64,000 nucleotides of DNA from Solanum dulcamara. Taxonomy: Eukaryota; Streptophyta; Magnoliopsida; Solanales; Solanaceae. The position numbers and the translations under genes are program-made. Under the pieces are notes generated by a model. The model had not been told where the DNA came from. It made no database searches and worked only from the letters and a program-made list of their open reading frames with translations. This document shows positions 9,911 through 19,407 of the stretch, one piece after another (position 1 is the first letter of the stretch; the number at the start of each line of letters is the position of its first letter). Location: contig NC_077244.1 of the NCBI RefSeq assembly GCF_947179165.1, forward strand, positions 15,014,949 to 15,078,948. Reading direction: 5' to 3'.

Positions 9911-12900
9911 AAGGGGAGTTCTGTAGTACCTAAGGGTAAATTTATTTCCTACCTTAAAGCCAGAAAGTTAATCTCTACAAGATGCATATATCATATAGTT
10001 CGAGTCAAAAATATTAATGATCAGGCTCTATCTCTTGAGTCAGTTCTTATTGTAAATGAGTTTCCTGAAGTTTTTCCTGAGGATATACCCAGAATCCCTC
10101 CTGATAGAGAGATAGACTTTGGTATTGATGTCCTTCTTGATACACAACCTATCTCCATTCCTTCTTATAGGATGGCTCCCGCTGAGTTGAAAGAACAACT
10201 GAAAGACCTCCTAGATAAGGGGTTTATTAGGCCAAGTGTCTCACCTTGTGGCGCTCCTATCCTATTTGTGCGAAAGAAAGATGGGTCCCTTAAAATGTGC
10301 ATTGATTATCGACAACTAAATAAGGTCACAATAAAAAACAAGTATCCTCTCCCCAGAATAGATGATTTATTTGACCAACTTCAGGGTGCCATATGCTTCT
10401 CTAAGATAGACCTCAGATCAGGCTATCACCAGTTGAAAGTGAGAGAATGTGACATCCCGAAGATGGCTTTCCGAACCCGCTATGGTTATTTTGAGTTTCT
10501 TGTTATGTCCTTTGGATTGACAAATGCTCCTGCAGCTTTTATGGACCTCATGAACCGGGTATTCAAGCCATACCTGGATACGTTTGTAATTATCTTTATC
10601 GATGATATTTTGGTCTACTCTAGAAGTAAGAGTGAGCATGCTAATCACCTTAGGATTGTCCTTCAAACTCTTAAGGAGAGGGAGTTGTATGCTAAGTTTT
10701 CGAAGTATGAGTTTTGGCTTGAGTCTATAGCATTCCTAGTCCATATTATATCTGGTGATGGAATTCAAGTTGATATTCAAAAGATTGAGGCAGTTAAGAA
10801 CTGGCCCAGCCCCACCTCTCCAACCAACATAAGAAGTTTCTTAGGTTTGGCTGGTTACTACAGGAGGTTTGTTGAGGGATTTTCATCCATATCCTCACCA
10901 ATGACTAAGCTGACTCAGAAGAAGGCTAAGTTTCAATGGTCTGATGCTTGTGAGAAAAGTTTTCAAGAGTTAAAAGCTAGATTGACTACTGTTCCAGTAC
11001 TATCCCTACCCGAAGGAACGGATGGTTTTGTAATCTATTGTGATGCTTCCAGCATTGGGTTAGGATGTGTATTGATGCAGAAAGGTAAGGTCATTGCCTA
11101 TGCCTCCAGACAGCTTAAGACTCATGAGAGGAACTATCCTACTCATGACCTTGAGTTGGCAACTGTGATATTTGTTCTTAAGATCTGGCATCACTATCTT
11201 TACGGTGTACATGTAGATGTGTTCACAGACCATAAGAGCTTATAGTATATATTTAGCCAGAAGGAGCTGAATTTGAGGCAGAGGAGATGGCTAGAGTTGC
11301 TCAAGGATTATGACATAAGTATTCTCTACCACCCAGGTAAAGCAAATGTAGTTGCTGATGCTCTTAGCAGGTTATCTATGGGGAGTACAACCCATGTGGA
11401 AGAGGAAAAGAAGGAGTTGGCAAAGGAAGTGCATAGACTTGCACGTTTGGGAGTTCAACTTATTGACTCTAGTGAGGGTGGTACAATAGTCCGAAATGGA
11501 GCTGAATCATCTCTAGTTGAAGAGGTGAAAGAAAAGCAAGATCAGGATCCCATTTTTCTTCAACTGAAGGATGAGGTTCACAAGCAGAAGGTAATGGCTT
11601 TTACCAAAGGGGGAGATGGAGTGTTGAGATATCAAAAAAGATTATGTGTTCCAAGTGTTGATGGTATTCGAGAGAGAATCATGGAAGAAACCCATAATTC
11701 CAGGTATTCCATCCACCCAGGTTCAACAAAGATGTACCACAACTTGAGAGAAGTATACTGGTGGAGTGGAATGAAGAGAGATATAGTAGAGCTTGTTTCC
11801 AAGTGCCCGAACCGCCAACAAGTTAAAGTTGAGCACCAAAGGCCTTGTGGAGTGGCTCAGAATATAGAAATCCCAGAATGGAAGTGGGAAATGATCAATA
11901 TGGACTTCATTACCGATTTACCACGAACCCGCAAATAGCATGACTCTATTTGGGTGATTGTGGATAGGATGACCAAATCAACCCATTTCTTACCTGTTAA
12001 GACTACGAACACTATAGAGGATTATGCCAAACTATATCTTAGAGAGATTATTAGACTGCATGGAGTTCCTTTGTCTATCATCTCAGATAGGGGAGCTCAA
12101 TTCACTGCTCAATTTTGGAAGTCATTTTAAAAGGGTTTGGGTTCAAGAGTGAACCTTAGTACTGCTTTTCATCCGCAAACAGATGGCCAGGCAGAGCGTA
12201 CGATACAGACTTTGGAAGATATGTTAAGAGCCCGTGTCATTGACTTCAAAGGTAATTGGGATGATTATTTACCTCTTATTGAGTTTGCATACAATAATAG
12301 TTTCCATTCGAGTATTCAAATGGCTCCTTATGAAGCTCTGTATGGGAGGAGATGTAGATCACCAATTGGTTGGTTCAAAGTTGGTGAAGCTGAGTTGATT
12401 GGACCAGACTTGGTTCACCAAGCTATGGAGAAGGTGAAAACCATACAAGAGAGGTTGAGGACTGCTCAGAGTCGCTAGAAATCCTACACTGATGTTAGGA
12501 GGAGAGATTTGGAGTTCAAAGTGTACGATTGGGTATACTTGAAAGTTTTACCCATGAAGGGTGTGATGAGATTTGAAAAGAAAGGGAAGCTTAGTCCCCG
12601 CTACATTGGTCCTTATCAGATTATGAGGAGGGTAGGTAACGTAGCCTATGAATTAGAGTTGCCCCAAGAATTAGCTGCTATTCATCCCGTGTTTCACATT
12701 TTTATGCTTAAGAAGTGTTTGGGAGATCCTTCACTTGTTGTCCCAGCTGAGAGCATTGGGGTGAAAGAGAGTTTGAGTTATGAAGAGATTCCAATTCAGA
12801 TTCTTGATCGTCAGGTTCGCAAATTAAGAACTAAGGAAGTGACATCTATCAAAGTCCTATGGCGAAATCAATTTGTTGAAGAGGCTACATGGGAAGCTGA

Positions 12901-12985
12901 AGAAGATATGAAGTCTAAATATCCTCATCTATTTGTGCCTTCTGATGACGATATTCAAGGTAATATTCCTTACTTCTACCTTTGA
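9911..12985 (+). pseudogene. pol: Element A pol: reverse transcriptase, RNase H, integrase, chromodomain (broken)
   Basis: Continues the protease frame without frameshift to TGA at 12983-12985. Order: RT ([17 protein letters not shown]; catalytic FIDD at 10595-10606), RNase H ([15 protein letters not shown] near 11037; TDHKSL at 11228-11242), integrase zinc-binding region ([10 protein letters not shown]), catalytic core ([27 protein letters not shown] giving D-D-E) and a C-terminal chromodomain (VLWRNQFVEEATWEAEEDM), placing it in the Tekay/Del chromoviruses. Internal stops: TAG 11243-11245, TAG 11936-11938, TAA near 12128, TAG 12476-12478. The last zinc-site Cys is Arg (CPNRQQ instead of CPNCQQ). 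It cannot act autonomously. Confidence 0.92.
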
Positions 12986-13113
12986 GTCGATGTGTATTTT
13001 TGAGTTTGAGTCATTGACCATTTGAGTATCAAAATTTTTGAAAAATTGATGTATTGATGATATTCATTCTTGATGTCTCCTATTTTCATCTTCATTCGAG
13101 GACGAATGATCCC

Positions 13114-13126
13114 AAGGGGGAGATAT
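13114..13126 (+). other. Polypurine tract, element A
   Basis: AAGGGGGAGATAT directly before the 3' LTR; the conserved GAGGACGAATGATCCC precedes it. This is the plus-strand primer site of reverse transcription. Confidence 0.85.
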
Positions 13127-15237
13127 TGTAACACCCCTTAAAACGTTGTATGTCGGTATTTCAATTCTCGATGAAAATGATAATGTCTCTGTATTTTGGG
13201 CATAACTTTTCATAAATTAGTCCAAATTAGGTGATTCAAATTTCTGAGTAACCAAAACATAATTACCTACAACCTTCATGAAGAACATATCTTAATTTTC
13301 GGAGTTTAAGTAGATTAAATAAATTAATCTTTGCAAGATATAGTGCTGTGATAGAATGGAGTATTTGTAGAATAAAATTCATATCTCGATGTAGCGTACT
13401 CCAAATTGGATTATTCTTGAACTAACTGAAACTAGACTTCTATATCTACAATTCTTATGAAAACACCAAATTCTAATAAGGAATTTATCTTATTCAAACG
13501 CAGCTTCGAAAATGGATATTTTGTTAAAAGAGATCTCATCTCACCTACGATAGAAAGATCTAGAACCATTTGACATCATCCATGACATCAAAATCCTCCA
13601 TTGAATTTTCAAGATCATCCTTTGTAATTAATTTTATTTATTGTTAAGTCCCTCCTCCACACCTATAAATACCCACCTTATTTCCTCATTTTATTCATCA
13701 AGCTTTCTTAAGAAACTCTTCTCTCTATATACTTCTTTACTCATTCTCAAATATAGTTTTAGTTTTAGTTGTATAAAATACTACTTTGATGATTCTTATA
13801 CTCTAGGTAATACACAAAATGCTCCGGCGAGAAGAAAAGGTTAGGGGTCCAAGAGTGTTCCAATTCGGAGTAAAGCTTCGGATTTAAGGTATGTAAAGCT
13901 TTTATAGTATTTGATTGAGTTCGTCCATGCGCCCAATATTTAAATTCATTATAATTGAGTTATAGTTGAGTTTTATCCAAATCTTGAATTCTAAATGAAT
14001 TAATTCTTCTTCTATTGAGTTAGATATATTTATGCATTAATCTTATTATTATTGTTATCTCTCATATTATTGGAATTATTGTTCATGGCTACTTTCTCAT
14101 GAATCCTTATTGATTTGATGTTCATGAATATTTTTACACATGTTTTGAGTAAAGATGTTGCCTTTTTAATAATTTCATTGATAAAAAGAGCTATATGATT
14201 AATACTATATATGTATTTTATTGAGTTTTGAAAGAGCAAAATAGTTGAGTTTAAACGAATTTGAGTAAATGATGTTTTGAGCAAGATGTTTTGATGAGAT
14301 ATAAATGATGTTTTTTAATGATTGATGAAGAGGTAATGAGATGAGTTTGATGATTTAAATTAAAGTCCAATGAGACTAGATGATGAGATTAATATGACCA
14401 TATATTTTGGGAGTAGTATTGAGCACCGAGTTGGACAAGAGTTTAATTGACTCAAACCCCAGAACTACGTAGCTAGCGTAGGATGGAGGCTATGCCTCTT
14501 AAGTCCCAAAAAGAGGACTTTGATGAGTGGATCCAAGATAGTGATGTCCTTTATCCTGGCAAGATATTGGATGGGTGTGGCAATGACATCGCTTCGTTAT
14601 GTCATCGCTAGCTCATAAGTGATGGTTGTTGGTTAAAGAAACTCCCAACTGAGTAAGCATTTCTTATTATTATTTTAAATTTGCATTACATATTAATGTT
14701 GAGATAATATTGAGTTCTGAGCTGAGTTTTCCAGAGAGGAATTTCTTGATATATGTCCTTACCTTCCTGCCATTTTACATACTCGTACATTCCACGTACT
14801 GACGTCATTCGACCTGTATTGTTTTATGATGCAGATACAGGTGTTAGAGATCCTTAACAGGCGCATCGTTGAAGATCATTATTTTTCAGCTATTTGGTGA
14901 GTCCTTCTTGTATTTGGAGGAACTCTCTATCTTTTTATTATTTTTGAGTATTATGTTTCTTTTAAGATAGCCATGAACATGTCATTGGCACCATCTAAAA
15001 GTGTTAGAGGCTTCATAGACAGAGTTTGATGATATAATCGGAGTAGTTCTCCTTAGAAACTACTTCTTCTAAGAATTATCTATTTTTCCTTTGATGTTGA
15101 TGATGACAAGACCACATTAGTATTCTTAAGTCTTCCGCTGATGAACAAATGAGTAATGAGACCTAATGGTTCTTTCGGAAGTCCGAGATGATTTCTGAGT
15201 GCCGGCCACGCCTAGGGTACCCTCTCGGGGTGTGACA
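13127..15237 (+). mobile_element. 3' LTR of chromovirus A
   Basis: TGTAACACCCC to GGTGTGACA, 2111 bp, followed by the target duplication ATATT (15238-15242). It has the TATA box, donor-like AAG|GTATGT (GT at 13889-13890), a perfect bZIP-type palindrome TGACGTCA (14800-14807) and a perfect AGGGTACCCT palindrome (15214-15223) close to the end. Viral protease sequence resumes immediately after it. Confidence 0.95.
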
Positions 15238-15303
15238 ATATTCTGCTTTGTAATCTTTATAACTTATTCCTATTGGTATATAGATACTATATGGACTTAT
15301 CAT
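15238..15303 (-). pseudogene. Endogenous pararetrovirus second protease domain, minus-strand copy (5' start)
   Basis: The start codon (complement of CAT 15301-15303) overlaps the preceding ORF's stop as AAATGA, exactly as at 4924-4928. About 22 codons (MISPYSIYIPIG and onward) match 4925-4990 of the plus copy, then element A interrupts. The remainder is at 5700-5933. Confidence 0.75.
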
Positions 15304-15578
15304 TTTGATATGAAAATTATCTTATCGTCGTAAGTAATCTTGATACCATGATCAATGATATCATATGGTTTTACACTATTTAGTGGGTCTATTAAAACTT
15401 GTTCGGCTGATCCAGCCTGCATAGGGAGCTCAGTAATATTAGGATTAAAATCTACTTCTTCTAGTTTGATGGTATCCATTTTTAAATTAATCATATCGCC
15501 TTCATTTTTTAACTGGGTTCGTTTTATATTTATTATAAGGCTATCTATTTCTGAATTTTCTGAATCGGAGCTTACCAT
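15300..15578 (-). pseudogene. Endogenous pararetrovirus deletion fusion: ORF start joined to first-protease end
   Basis: Open 92-codon frame. The first ~58 residues (MVSSDSENSEIDS, Asp/Glu-rich) have no counterpart in the plus copy, presumably because that copy lacks the start of this viral ORF. The last ~33 residues (SVKPYDIIDHGIKITYDDK onward) equal the end of the first protease domain at 4851-4928. The join is at about 15382-15386, so coat protein, movement protein and the D-T-G part of the protease are missing, yet the frame is kept. The start overlaps the preceding ORF's stop (AAATGGTAAG). I read it as an internal deletion of a viral genome, not as a designed fusion. Confidence 0.65.
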
Positions 15579-15832
15579 TTTAGATTATTTCCTCCATATC
15601 CTTCTGGTATTTTTATTTTCAAAATATGGGATCCTATAATATCTAAGGTTTTATTTATAGGTTCTTTATCAACAATTATTTCTTTTTGATTTAGTATATC
15701 TTTCAAAATTTGAATTTCTTTAACTATTAAATTTCTAAAGTAAATTATCATTTTTTGTATTTCGTACAAATCTTATTCTATTTTTAGAGGATCTTCTTCA
15801 TTAAGTAATTTATAATTGGATTTATTTTCCAT
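15572..15832 (-). pseudogene. Endogenous pararetrovirus small ORF, possible virion-associated protein
   Basis: Starts at ATG complement 15830-15832, one base after the previous stop (TAAAATG). There are 19 codons, then an in-frame TAA at 15773-15775, then 66 more open codons to 15572. The middle has heptad-like spacing (YFRNLIVKEIQILKDILNQ) suggestive of a coiled coil, and the end has GSHILKIKIPEGYGG. A small coiled-coil protein placed just before the capsid-polymerase ORFs fits the virion-associated protein of caulimovirids, but this rests on position and shape, not on a recognised motif. Confidence 0.45.
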
Positions 15833-15833
15833 T

Positions 15834-16094
15834 TTATCCCAAACTAGCTATCTGACTTTTGAAATAATAGTTTTTTAATAAATTTATATTATATTTTTCA
15901 TTTATTATATCTTCATTATTAGCAAGTATTTTTTTTTGTACTCTCTTTTTCTGTTCGAGCATGGTAGGATCTAATCTTTGTGAATATCTTTTAAGACTCT
16001 CGTCTTTTATCTTAGCATTTTTTAAATTTCTTTGAGATGTCCAATATAATCGGTTATCTACCCTTATCTCTGCGAAGGAGGGTTGTCGTTTCAT
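15834..16094 (-). CDS. Endogenous pararetrovirus small ORF 2 (unknown function)
   Basis: Intact 86-codon ORF on the minus strand, start MKRQPSFAEIRVDNRLYW, charged and helical throughout. Its ATG overlaps the stop of the preceding ORF (TAATG, 16092-16096), and the next ORF begins one base after its own stop. Its N-terminus is clearly related to that of small ORF 1 (MKR-x-P-[ST]-FA-[DE]-I, then a Tyr/Trp-containing segment), so the two look like tandem paralogues. The position after the tRNA-Met primer site and leader matches the small 5' ORFs of badna- and tungroviruses. No biochemical function can be given. Confidence 0.55.
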   Translation of the reverse strand: MKRQPSFAEIRVDNRLYWTSQRNLKNAKIKDESLKRYSQRLDPTMLEQKKRVQKKILANNEDIINEKYNINLLKNYYFKSQIASLG

Positions 16095-16363
16095 TATCCT
16101 ATACTTAAAGAATGAGTTTCAATCTCAATTTTAATAAGTTTTATATTATACGTTAATCCTTTTATGACATCATCGTAATCTTCTAAAATTTGTTTTGTCC
16201 TAATAATAGAATCTTTTGTTTCTTCATTGTTATCTTTTAACATTAAATGTAATAATCTTTTGCATTTTTCTTTACCTTTTTGGGTATCTTTTAAGTGTTT
16301 TCTAAACTTCCATAAATAATTATTATATATTTTTATATCTGCAAAAGTAGGATGTCTTTTCAT
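16094..16363 (-). CDS. Endogenous pararetrovirus small ORF 1 (unknown function)
   Basis: Intact 89-codon ORF on the minus strand. It starts MKRHPTFADIKIYNNYLW; a Lys-rich helical middle is followed by a hydrophobic/charged end. The ATG overlaps the stop of a 36-codon ORF upstream (ATGA, 16360-16363) and its stop overlaps the next ATG. The opening resembles the FADIK-type start I associate with badnavirus ORF1 proteins, a weak similarity that needs profile search. It is open where the neighbouring coat, movement and protease genes are broken. Confidence 0.55.
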   Translation of the reverse strand: MKRHPTFADIKIYNNYLWKFRKHLKDTQKGKEKCKRLLHLMLKDNNEETKDSIIRTKQILEDYDDVIKGLTYNIKLIKIEIETHSLSIG

Positions 16364-16470
16364 TCTATATCTATATCATTAAAATTTTCATCACACCTTA
16401 GTGAGTTAGTTATTCTATCAAATTTATCTTCACTACTTTCTTGTCTAATCTTTATATCTAAAGTTGACAT
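16360..16470 (-). CDS. Endogenous pararetrovirus leader-proximal mini-ORF
   Basis: 36 codons from ATG (complement of CAT 16468-16470) beginning MSTLDIKIRQ and ending DIDIE, with the TGA overlapping the next ATG. It is the first ORF I can see after the primer site and the first link of the overlapping chain. It is small and unrecognised, and could be a real protein or a translation-relay ORF. Confidence 0.4.
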   Translation of the reverse strand: MSTLDIKIRQESSEDKFDRITNSLRCDENFNDIDIE

Positions 16471-16515
16471 ATTTTGTGTGTAATATCTACTTTCACGTTT
16501 TTAACATCTATCATA

Positions 16516-16527
16516 ACTCTGATACCA
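16516..16527 (-). other. Pararetroviral primer binding site (initiator tRNA-Met)
   Basis: The minus strand reads TGGTATCAGAGT, differing from the initiator-tRNA complement only in the last base. It lies upstream of the small ORFs and downstream of the leader, as in all Caulimoviridae, and marks the conventional genome origin. It is not attached to any LTR, which separates it from the gypsy primer sites in this window. Confidence 0.75.
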
Positions 16528-17100
16528 ATGGGGAGAGGGGGTCCAGAAAATCACTGGTTTGATAAGTCAAGTATCTGAGTAGGTATATTTTCATATCTAA
16601 TAATATTATCATCTTGTTTAAGAAGTAAAATAAAGTCTGCTGAGGAGGAATATGTTATGTCTAATATTAACATAATTTTTTGAAATAGAGTAATTTTTCA
16701 GAGCAATAGAATATTATAATAGCATAATATCTTAACTTGAATAAAAAGATAAGGGTCCAACACGCTTCCATACCTGTCCTATTTTGACCAAAATTACATC
16801 GGGTATCCATCGAGACTTTTATCGGACATTGCAATCCCAACCTGAAAATAGATAACTTCTCTGATGTTTGTTAAGCATAACTCAGCACAGCCTTAGTTCA
16901 TTTTCTACTCTAAGGCGTAAGGGTGATATGAAAGGGGAGACTATTCTTTTTATAAAAGAAAAGTAATTATAACAAAAATAATAAAATCTTGCTCCAGAAA
17001 ATACTCACAAACTTTTTAGTTATTATTCATAGTGAAGATGTTTGTACAAAGAAAAAGAAGGTTGATGATTTCTCGATGCCCTCTTCGTTTACAGACTATC
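16528..17100 (-). other. Pararetroviral leader region
   Basis: About 570 bases between the presumed transcription start and the primer site, AT-rich, without a long ORF. Caulimovirid pregenomic RNAs have long structured leaders with short ORFs for ribosome shunting; the length fits. I did not find a convincing perfect long stem by eye. Confidence 0.45.
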
Positions 17101-17110
17101 TCCTTTTATA
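17101..17110 (-). promoter_or_regulatory. Pararetroviral TATA box and upstream promoter region
   Basis: The minus strand reads TATAAAAGGA in a CATCTATAAAAGGAG context, a strong TATA box of the kind used by caulimovirid pregenomic promoters. Start would be near 17070-17075. Upstream sequence (17111-17238) is cut by the insertion of element B, so distal promoter elements may be missing. Confidence 0.6.
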
Positions 17111-17238
17111 GATGAAGGAGACGGACTTCAAGTGTCTGACTTCAAACTTACATTTACATGCCTAATAGTACTAGACAATGACATTATACCTAAACAAAAA
17201 ATGACAAAATATTCTCTCTATCTTCTATGCCTACTTAT

Positions 17239-19200
17239 TGTAATGACCTTGAGGGTCATTTTTAAAAATTTATGTGAAATTATCATTTTACCCCAATTTT
17301 CTTAGTGCCCCCGAGTGTTATTTGATCAATTTGCACTATCGGTTCATACTTATACAGTTCCGAATGAGTTTTGAGGGTCAAAAACATGTATTGAAGGGTG
17401 GTGGTGTAAGTTGACCGTGGTCAACACGCGTGAACTGTAACACACGTGATTAGTAACACGCGTGAATAGTAACTTTTTGGGCAGAAAATGCCCCTTTTTT
17501 CCCATTTCAATAGTTTGTTCACCATTTGTTTGAGTTCTTGAACTCTTTGAGGCGATTTGAGTAGAGATTTTTGAGGCAAAGTGTTGGATAAGTGATTTTT
17601 GACCTAAAAACTTCCTTTTTTATTAAGTATTTGATGATTTTAACTCTTAAATTTTAGTTTCAAACCCCAAAAATCTTTGTTTCTTCCCTAATTCGAATTT
17701 AAGGAAAATGGTGATTTCTAACTCGTTTTGAGCTCTATTTTGATGAGTTTTTTAACCATGAGTTACTTATTACAAGTAGAATATGATTGTCCAATAAATT
17801 TCTAGATTTGACATTTTTCATAAATAATTAATTTTTGAACCATTTTACCCCCAGTTCCAAAACCTATCAATATGGGTATAATTGGACTCCTTGTGATGTG
17901 TATGTTTTATTGTTGATAGTGGGTTGTCAGTCCGGGAATTGAATTCGAGAGTTGCTTGTTCGGTGGAGGTGTTTGAGTGTGGTATCGACAATTGAGGTAG
18001 GTTTGGATATCGTTCTTTGAGATTGAGATGGGGTAATTAGTCATTCATATGTTATAGACTTTGGGATGAGGTCGTAGTATGAGTTGAGAATGTTATATAT
18101 ATTGTGATGCCCGTGTGAGGGCTTATTTATTAATGTATTGCCATGTGGGGGTTTGTTTATATTACATAGCCCGTGTGGAGGCCTTATTTGTTATCTTATT
18201 TGCTTTGAGAGCACGTGATTCATGATTTACCTAAGAGAGAGGCTTGAGTATATTATTTGACTTGTGATGCTCACCTGAGAGGTTGAGCTGGGGTTTTTGA
18301 AAATGCTCGAGTATTGAAATATTGTTGAGAAAGGGATGAATATTCCTATTACTATTTATTGAGGGTGAATATCATGTATAGGTTAAGTTTTGAGAACTTT
18401 GAACCTTTTACCATATGTGAGTTGAATATTACTTCCATATCATATGTGTTTTGATGCATTCATCCTCATTCATCATAGAAGTTGAGAAATATGGAAATTG
18501 TTTTTGAGAAAAAAAATAAAACACCTTTAAACATTTGTATCTTGAGTCCCTGTCCGAGGCAGTATTACGGTAGGTAGTGGATGCATTATGATCCCTTGAC
18601 CATGAGGAGGTGGCAAGGATAATGAGATATTGTGATTGAGGTATATGGTCTGCGAGACCCCCATGGGTCCTGCTTGGTAGCATATATATAAACTGGTGGC
18701 ACCGATGTTGAAGTGGACTTTTTTGTATGCAGGTGGAAGCGTTCCTTAGTTTATTTTATAGGTTTGATTAATTCCTTATACTCAGTCAGCTAAAACGTAC
18801 TGAGTACATGTGAATTGTACTCACCCTTACTTATGTATTCCTTTTTGATGCAGATACTAGTCGGGGTACCTCACGTGGCAATTGATATTCTAGGAGATTG
18901 TGTATTCTCAGACTAGTGGTGAGGTCCTAGAATTCAGATCGTCACTAGTTTATCTTTATTTTTTTTGTCTTTTGTATCATTCAGAGACTTATGTTGTATT
19001 TTCAGATTTGAACCTTGTATTAGATGCTCTTTATACTTATGACACCAGGTTTTTGGATAATTCTTTTTATTGTTTTTTTATTTAAATTATGGCATCACTT
19101 TCCCCTTTGGGAGTCTTGTATGAGTTTTATTTTTAGGGTTACACATCAGATTGGATTTTGAGATATGTGCCATCATGACCTCAAGCTTTGGGTCATGACA
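17239..19200 (+). mobile_element. 5' LTR of chromovirus B
   Basis: 1962 bp from TGTAATGACC to GGTCATGACA, followed at once by a primer site. Both ends form perfect stems: AATGACC (17242-17248) with GGTCATT (17254-17260), and TCATGACC (19173-19180) with GGTCATGA (19191-19198). U3 holds an enhancer-like array (17411-17472). A donor-like GAG|GTAGGT lies at 17994-18002. A related 3' half is at 28761-29305. The matching 3' LTR of this copy is not in place because another element interrupts pol. Confidence 0.9.
17411..17472 (+). promoter_or_regulatory. U3 array: inverted W-box pair plus three 16-bp repeats
   Basis: TTGACCGTGGTCAA (17411-17424) is two inverted TTGACC W-box cores. It is followed directly by three 16-bp units at 17425, 17441 and 17457. 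The outer units hold the palindrome CACGCGTG (CGCG-box core) and the middle one CACACGTG (ACGTG core). Regular spacing and known core motifs suggest a stress-responsive enhancer; this is inference. Confidence 0.55.
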
Positions 19201-19407
19201 AATTGGTATTAGAGCACTAGGTTCACCGGTCTCATAAGTTAAAGAGCAGGGTGTCTAGTAGAGTCTTGCGGATTAGTACGTAGACGTCTATGCTTATCTT
19301 CAAGAGGCTAGAAGATACTTAATAAGAGGATTTCCTTCTTTTTACACTCTTCGTGCAATTTATTCATATCAAGTGTTGTATACCTCTAATCTATTCTTTC
19401 TACGCAG
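17997..19407 (+). other. Putative LTR-borne 5' leader intron, element B
   Basis: The donor GAG|GTAGGT at 17997 pairs with the acceptor TCTATTCTTTCTACGCAG (AG 19406-19407), which touches the gag ATG at 19408. The polypyrimidine tract is good. Predicted length is 1411 bp, covering the rest of the LTR and the primer site. Confidence 0.45.
19204..19215 (+). other. Primer binding site, element B
   Basis: TGGTATTAGAGC, three bases after the LTR end; one mismatch (C to T) from the initiator tRNA-Met complement. Element K has the same variant. Confidence 0.88.
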
